A DNA stretch of 64,000 nucleotides, taken from Paenibacillus apiarius (GTDB lineage Bacteria > Bacillota > Bacilli > Paenibacillales > Paenibacillaceae). Position numbers and translations under genes: made by a program. The stretch covers positions 4,092,001 to 4,156,000 of the forward strand of contig NZ_JAFFHZ010000001.1 in NCBI RefSeq assembly GCF_017052585.1, read 5' to 3'. The notes beneath the pieces are model-generated. The model made no database searches. It saw only the letters and a list, made by a program, of their open reading frames with translations, and was not told the origin of the DNA. This document shows, piece by piece, positions 60,782-64,000 of the stretch; the first letter of the stretch is position 1, and every line of letters begins with the position of its first letter.

Positions 60782-60845
60782 TTGCATCGTGCCATTCGTC
60801 ATAAAAGAGCGTGCTGCGGGAAGGATAAGGGTGGAGGTGAGCGGC

Positions 60846-60983
60846 ATGCCGCACAATAAAGCGGAACGCATTCATCAACAGCAGAATAAATCAAGCCAAA
60901 AAGAAGAGAGCATCACGCTTAAACCCGCGAAAGCGGGCGCCCGGCCGCCGAGCCTTAACCGCATTCCGAAGCAGGAAAGTTAG
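60846..60983 (+). CDS. Small basic hydrophilic protein
   Basis: This 45-residue product is rich in Lys, Gln, Ser and Pro, with no hydrophobic segment (start M-P-H-N-K-A-E-R-I-H-Q-Q-Q-N-K, end R-P-P-S-L-N-R-I-P-K). It is probably a real gene because GGAGGTGA (60833-60840) lies 5 bases before the ATG. It resembles small spore-associated or nucleic-acid-binding proteins in composition only; no family is recognised. It follows the chemoreceptor by 65 bases and precedes another small gene. Confidence 0.5.
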   Translation: MPHNKAERIHQQQNKSSQKEESITLKPAKAGARPPSLNRIPKQES

Positions 60984-61051
60984 TTGAGGGGAATTTATTT
61001 GAATGTATTCATTCGCAGCATACCAAATCATAACAAAGGATGTGTTTGACA

Positions 61052-61141
61052 ATGGCACATAAACAACAAGGTCATTCCAGACAAAACACGACGACGCGCA
61101 CTTCGGACGCCAACAACGCAAAAGGAAAAAACAAAAAATAA
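61052..61141 (+). CDS. Very small hydrophilic protein, SASP-like composition
   Basis: This 29-residue frame begins M-A-H-K-Q-Q-G-H-S-R-Q-N and ends in a Lys/Asn-rich tail (N-A-K-G-K-N-K-K). AAAGGA (61034-61039) lies 12 bases before the ATG. The composition (Gln, Asn, Lys, no hydrophobic core) recalls minor acid-soluble spore proteins, but there is no diagnostic motif. A strong terminator follows 80 bases later. A chance frame cannot be excluded. Confidence 0.42.
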   Translation: MAHKQQGHSRQNTTTRTSDANNAKGKNKK

Positions 61142-61219
61142 ATAGCGGCAAGGAACTATCCCCACAAGTAATATCAATTTACTTGAGAGATAGATCTTGT
61201 TCGCTGCATTGCAGCAAGA

Positions 61220-61256
61220 TGGCGGACCTGAAGGATTCCAGGTCCGCCATTTTTTC
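61220..61256 (+). terminator. Terminator after the small genes
   Basis: ATGGCGGACCTG pairs with CAGGTCCGCCAT followed by TTTTT; a 12-bp perfect stem. Confidence 0.92.
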
Positions 61257-61297
61257 ATTTTAGAGAGATATAAATAACTGAATAGTTCCGTCTAGCA

Positions 61298-63415
61298 TTA
61301 CATGGAAGGCACGATGACGGCGGCAGACTGAGCGGCAGCACTCGGCTGCGCACCCGGCACATCAGCAGTCCCATCCGGAGTGCCCGCGCCTTGCTGCAGT
61401 TGATACATTTTGTAATAACGGCCTTGCAGCGCCATCAGCTCATCGTGAGATCCGCGTTCGACGATTTCGCCCCGATGCAGGACGAGAATGACGTCAGCGC
61501 TGCGAATCGTGGAGAGACGGTGCGCAATGATGAAGGTAGTGCGTCCGCGCTTCAACACGTCGAGCGCCTCTTGAATGATGGATTCCGTCTCCGTATCGAT
61601 ATTGGCCGTCGCTTCGTCCAGAATGAGAATGGCTGGCTGGAAAGCGAGCGCCCGTGCGAACGAGATCAACTGCCGCTGGCCGGCAGACAAGGTGCTCCCT
61701 TTCTCGACGACGGGTTCATCAATTCCGTTCGGCAGACCCTTCAATACGCGATCGGCTCCGACGGCCCGCAATGCTTCCTCGACTTGCTGACGCGAAATGC
61801 GCGGGTCATCCAAGCTGACGTTGCTCGCGATCGTCCCGGTGAACAAGTAAGGGTCCTGCAGCACGATGCCCATATGCTCGCGTATCCACTGCTTCGGCAC
61901 GCTCGTAATGGGTGTGCCGTCAATGCGGACTTCGCCTTTTTGCGGATCGTAGAAGCGGAACAGCAGGTTCATAATCGAGCTTTTTCCTGATCCGGTATGC
62001 CCGACCAACGCGACCGTCTGGCCAGGCTTCGCTTCGAACGAAATCTGCTTCAGCACAAATTCTTCTTTATAGGCGAAAGATACTTGATCGAACTCGACAT
62101 GGCCCTTATACCGAGGCATGGAGCCTTCGGAGAGCGCTTCTCCCGGTTCGTCCATGAGCGCGAACACGCGGCCTGCCGACACGATGGAGGAATCCAAGTT
62201 GGCCAACTGGTTGACCATACCTGTAATCGGTTGGAACAAGCGGTTCAACAGGTCGGAAAATGCGTACAGCACACCGATTGTAATAATCCCGGAGCCGCTT
62301 AACGATGCCCCTCCGAAATACCACAGCACTACCGCAAACGCAATATTGCGCAAGACGGTGACCAGATTGTGAGACGTCAATGCGTTCAAATTCAGCATTT
62401 TGTTCTGGTTCGCCAAATATTCTTCATTCCAACTTTCGAACTCCTCCATCGTTTCCTTCTGCCGGCGAAACGAGCGAATGACCGGAATCCCTTGAATGGA
62501 TTCATTAATCATCGCATTGATGGAGCTCAGTCGCGAGCGTATGATTTTGTTATACTTTGTTGCAAATTTACGATAAAGCACCACCCAGAGAACAATGAGC
62601 GGCAGTATAAACATACAAATAAATGCCAACTTTACATCAAGAATGAACAGCGCTACATAAATGCCCGCAATCGTAATGATACCCGAGGTGAAGCTTTCCA
62701 GCACTGAGACGAACAGCTCTTTCACCGCCTCTGTGTCATTGGTTACCCGCGAGACGACTTTGCCTGCGGGCAAATTATCGAAATACGGGATTGGCAGCCG
62801 CTGCACGTGGGCATATACATCGCCCCGCAGCTTGCGGATGACCCGGTTCGCCGCCGTCTGCAGCCCCAGTATCTGGCCGTAGCTCATCGTGACGCTGACG
62901 AGCAGGAGCCCGGCATATAAAGCCATATTTTGAATGATGCCGATAATTTCAGGTTGATAAAACGTTAAAAGCTGCTGCAAGCTCATTGCCGTTGCGGGGG
63001 ACGACCAGGAGGTCTCACCCGTGCCGATTGTCAATGTTCCTGCGTCGTAGCGGCGCTCGCCGGCAAGATCGGGGACTGAGCCATCCACGAAAATGAATTG
63101 CCTGCCAATTTGTAAAATGCGCACCTCTTTGCCTTTTGGCTCCGCTTCCGCAAAGCGATCCTGACGCTTGAAATGACGTTCTGCATAAGGGATCGCGCCC
63201 TTCGCCTCCGCAGATGTTTCATAGTAAGGCTGCTCGATGCCCAGGATATGTTTATCAATTATATTTCTTGCAATGAACGGACCGGACAGCTCTGCGGCTA
63301 CGGTTAAAATCAACATGAGCAAAGCGATGATAAAGCTCGTTTTGTACTGTAAAGCATATTGCCACAGGCGCTTGCCGACATGCTTCGGATCTGTCGTCTG
63401 TTGTTCCACTTCCAT
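61298..63415 (-). CDS. ABC exporter, permease-ATPase fusion (BmrD/YheH-like)
   Basis: This 705-residue half-exporter has the six-helix membrane domain fused to an ATPase domain. Between TM1 and TM2 there is an insert of about 110 residues (around 55-165), hydrophilic and outside, matching the extracellular domain of BmrD-type subunits. ATPase motifs: Walker A G-H-T-G-S-G-K-S-S, Q-loop L-Q-D-P-Y-L-F, signature L-S-A-G-Q-R-Q-L, Walker B I-L-I-L-D-E-A-T-A-N-I-D with a catalytic Glu, and A-H-R-L-S-T-I. A Pro/Ala-rich tail of ~30 residues follows. AGGAGGA lies 8 bases before the chosen ATG. Its partner lies 19 bases upstream, so they probably form a heterodimeric multidrug exporter. Confidence 0.9.
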   Translation of the reverse strand: MEVEQQTTDPKHVGKRLWQYALQYKTSFIIALLMLILTVAAELSGPFIARNIIDKHILGIEQPYYETSAEAKGAIPYAERHFKRQDRFAEAEPKGKEVRILQIGRQFIFVDGSVPDLAGERRYDAGTLTIGTGETSWSSPATAMSLQQLLTFYQPEIIGIIQNMALYAGLLLVSVTMSYGQILGLQTAANRVIRKLRGDVYAHVQRLPIPYFDNLPAGKVVSRVTNDTEAVKELFVSVLESFTSGIITIAGIYVALFILDVKLAFICMFILPLIVLWVVLYRKFATKYNKIIRSRLSSINAMINESIQGIPVIRSFRRQKETMEEFESWNEEYLANQNKMLNLNALTSHNLVTVLRNIAFAVVLWYFGGASLSGSGIITIGVLYAFSDLLNRLFQPITGMVNQLANLDSSIVSAGRVFALMDEPGEALSEGSMPRYKGHVEFDQVSFAYKEEFVLKQISFEAKPGQTVALVGHTGSGKSSIMNLLFRFYDPQKGEVRIDGTPITSVPKQWIREHMGIVLQDPYLFTGTIASNVSLDDPRISRQQVEEALRAVGADRVLKGLPNGIDEPVVEKGSTLSAGQRQLISFARALAFQPAILILDEATANIDTETESIIQEALDVLKRGRTTFIIAHRLSTIRSADVILVLHRGEIVERGSHDELMALQGRYYKMYQLQQGAGTPDGTADVPGAQPSAAAQSAAVIVPSM

Positions 63416-63434
63416 ATACGAAGTCCTCCTATAC

Positions 63435-64000
63435 TTATAATCCGGATTCCAGCTGCTGGCGTTCGTATTGTTCTTTATACCAACCGTCATGCTTCAGCAG
63501 CTCTTCATGCGTGCCTTCTTCGATGATCTTGCCGTCATCGAGCACGATTATCCAATCGGCATGCTCTACTGCGGACAACCGATGCGTCGTAATGAGCGTC
63601 GTCTTGCCTGCGCGCTGCTTGCGAATGTTGGCGATAATATTGGCTTCCGTGCGGGCATCTACCGCCGAGAGCGCATCATCGAGAATCAAAATCTCAGGGT
63701 CCTTAATGAAGGCGCGCGCCAGTGAAACACGCTGCTTCTGGCCTCCGGATAATGCGACGCCTCTCTCTCCGACAAGGGTCTCCACTCCATTCAGGAGCGT
63801 TGGGACGTCATGCGTGAAGGAGGCGGTGTCGATGGCATTCATGACATCGTCATCGCTGCCGCCAGAGCGGCCGTATAATATATTTTGCTTGACTGTCTTG
63901 GAAAATAATATCTGTTCCTGCGGCACATAGCCGATCCAGCTATGAATCCGATCGATCGGGATCTGTGCGGCAGGAACGCCGTTGATGCGAAACTCGCCGT
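63435..64000 (-). CDS. ABC exporter, ATPase end of partner subunit (BmrC/YheI-like), partial
   Basis: This is the C-terminal part of a gene that continues past the right edge. The frame is open to base 64000, about 188 codons. It contains the post-Walker A part of the ATPase: Q-loop V-P-Q-E-Q-I-L-F, signature L-S-G-G-Q-K-Q-R, Walker B I-L-I-L-D-D-A-L-S-A-V-D, where the catalytic Glu is replaced by Asp (D-D), and T-H-R-L-S-A-V. A degenerate catalytic Glu is the mark of the inactive site in heterodimeric exporters, and the downstream subunit has the canonical Glu. This fits BmrC-BmrD-type pairs. Confidence 0.9.
   Translation of the reverse strand, partial: GEFRINGVPAAQIPIDRIHSWIGYVPQEQILFSKTVKQNILYGRSGGSDDDVMNAIDTASFTHDVPTLLNGVETLVGERGVALSGGQKQRVSLARAFIKDPEILILDDALSAVDARTEANIIANIRKQRAGKTTLITTHRLSAVEHADWIIVLDDGKIIEEGTHEELLKHDGWYKEQYERQQLESGL

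Noticed and set aside
1-64000. CRISPR arrays, tRNA/rRNA genes, complete insertion sequences, prophage
   Set aside because: No regularly spaced repeats, cloverleaf sequences, transposases or integrases were seen on reading both strands.

Overview
The window looks like chromosome from a spore-forming Bacillota, most likely Paenibacillus or a close relative. The evidence is the alaS-ireB-ruvX-DUF1292-mltG-yrrN-yrrO-pbpI order known from Bacillus, strong AGGAGG-type ribosome binding sites, frequent GTG/TTG starts, an Sda-type sporulation kinase inhibitor, class II GalT, YesM/YesN-type regulators and intermediate-to-high GC. I cannot name the species. I saw no tRNA, rRNA, CRISPR array, prophage or complete insertion sequence.

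Layout. 1-9780 is a housekeeping block: the end of alaS, ireB, ruvX, two DUF1292 genes, mltG, two U32-family tRNA hydroxylation genes, a chemoreceptor and a PbpI-like penicillin-binding protein. 9.8-12.5 kb holds an AI-2E-family membrane protein and a polysaccharide deacetylase. 12.9-18.7 kb is a complete five-gene oligopeptide ABC importer. 18.7-22.8 kb (minus strand) is an iron/heme-type ABC importer whose last gene is a ferrochelatase-like protein. 22.9-24.6 kb holds a methyltransferase and a family 2 glycosyltransferase. ilvD follows on the minus strand. A D-threonine-aldolase-like PLP enzyme overlaps a D-arabinono-1,4-lactone-oxidase-like flavoenzyme at 26.5-29.05 kb. An acyltransferase and a YwiC-like membrane protein flank a good FNR-type site.

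31.3-36.3 kb carries KDG kinase and KDPG aldolase, then a rearranged two-component gene. In that gene a frameshifted sensor kinase is joined in frame to the linker and AraC DNA-binding part of a response regulator, and no receiver domain remains. 36.8-40.1 kb is a two-gene 2-oxoacid:ferredoxin oxidoreductase. 40.4-42.7 kb pairs a sirtuin with an FGGY kinase. 42.8-48.9 kb is a galactose locus: a divergent AraC regulator, then galK-galE-galT and a mutarotase-like gene, behind a structured leader. A stalk-domain lipoprotein follows.

50.7-58.3 kb is an IclR-regulated module: a PotABCD-like importer, an M20 peptidase, an ACT-domain malic enzyme and a tiny sda gene. It probably imports and hydrolyses a conjugated acid, with products entering C4 metabolism, though the substrate is unknown. 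The window ends with a second chemoreceptor, two very small genes and a heterodimeric BmrC/BmrD-like exporter whose first subunit runs off the edge.

The observations I consider most worth checking are the receiver-less kinase/regulator fusion, the ferrochelatase-like gene in an importer operon, the IclR-controlled catabolic module, the MITE-like structured leader of galK, and a small frameshifted gene near 58.75 kb. All coordinates, motif matches and hairpins were read by eye. Family assignments come from recalled family features, not from database searches.
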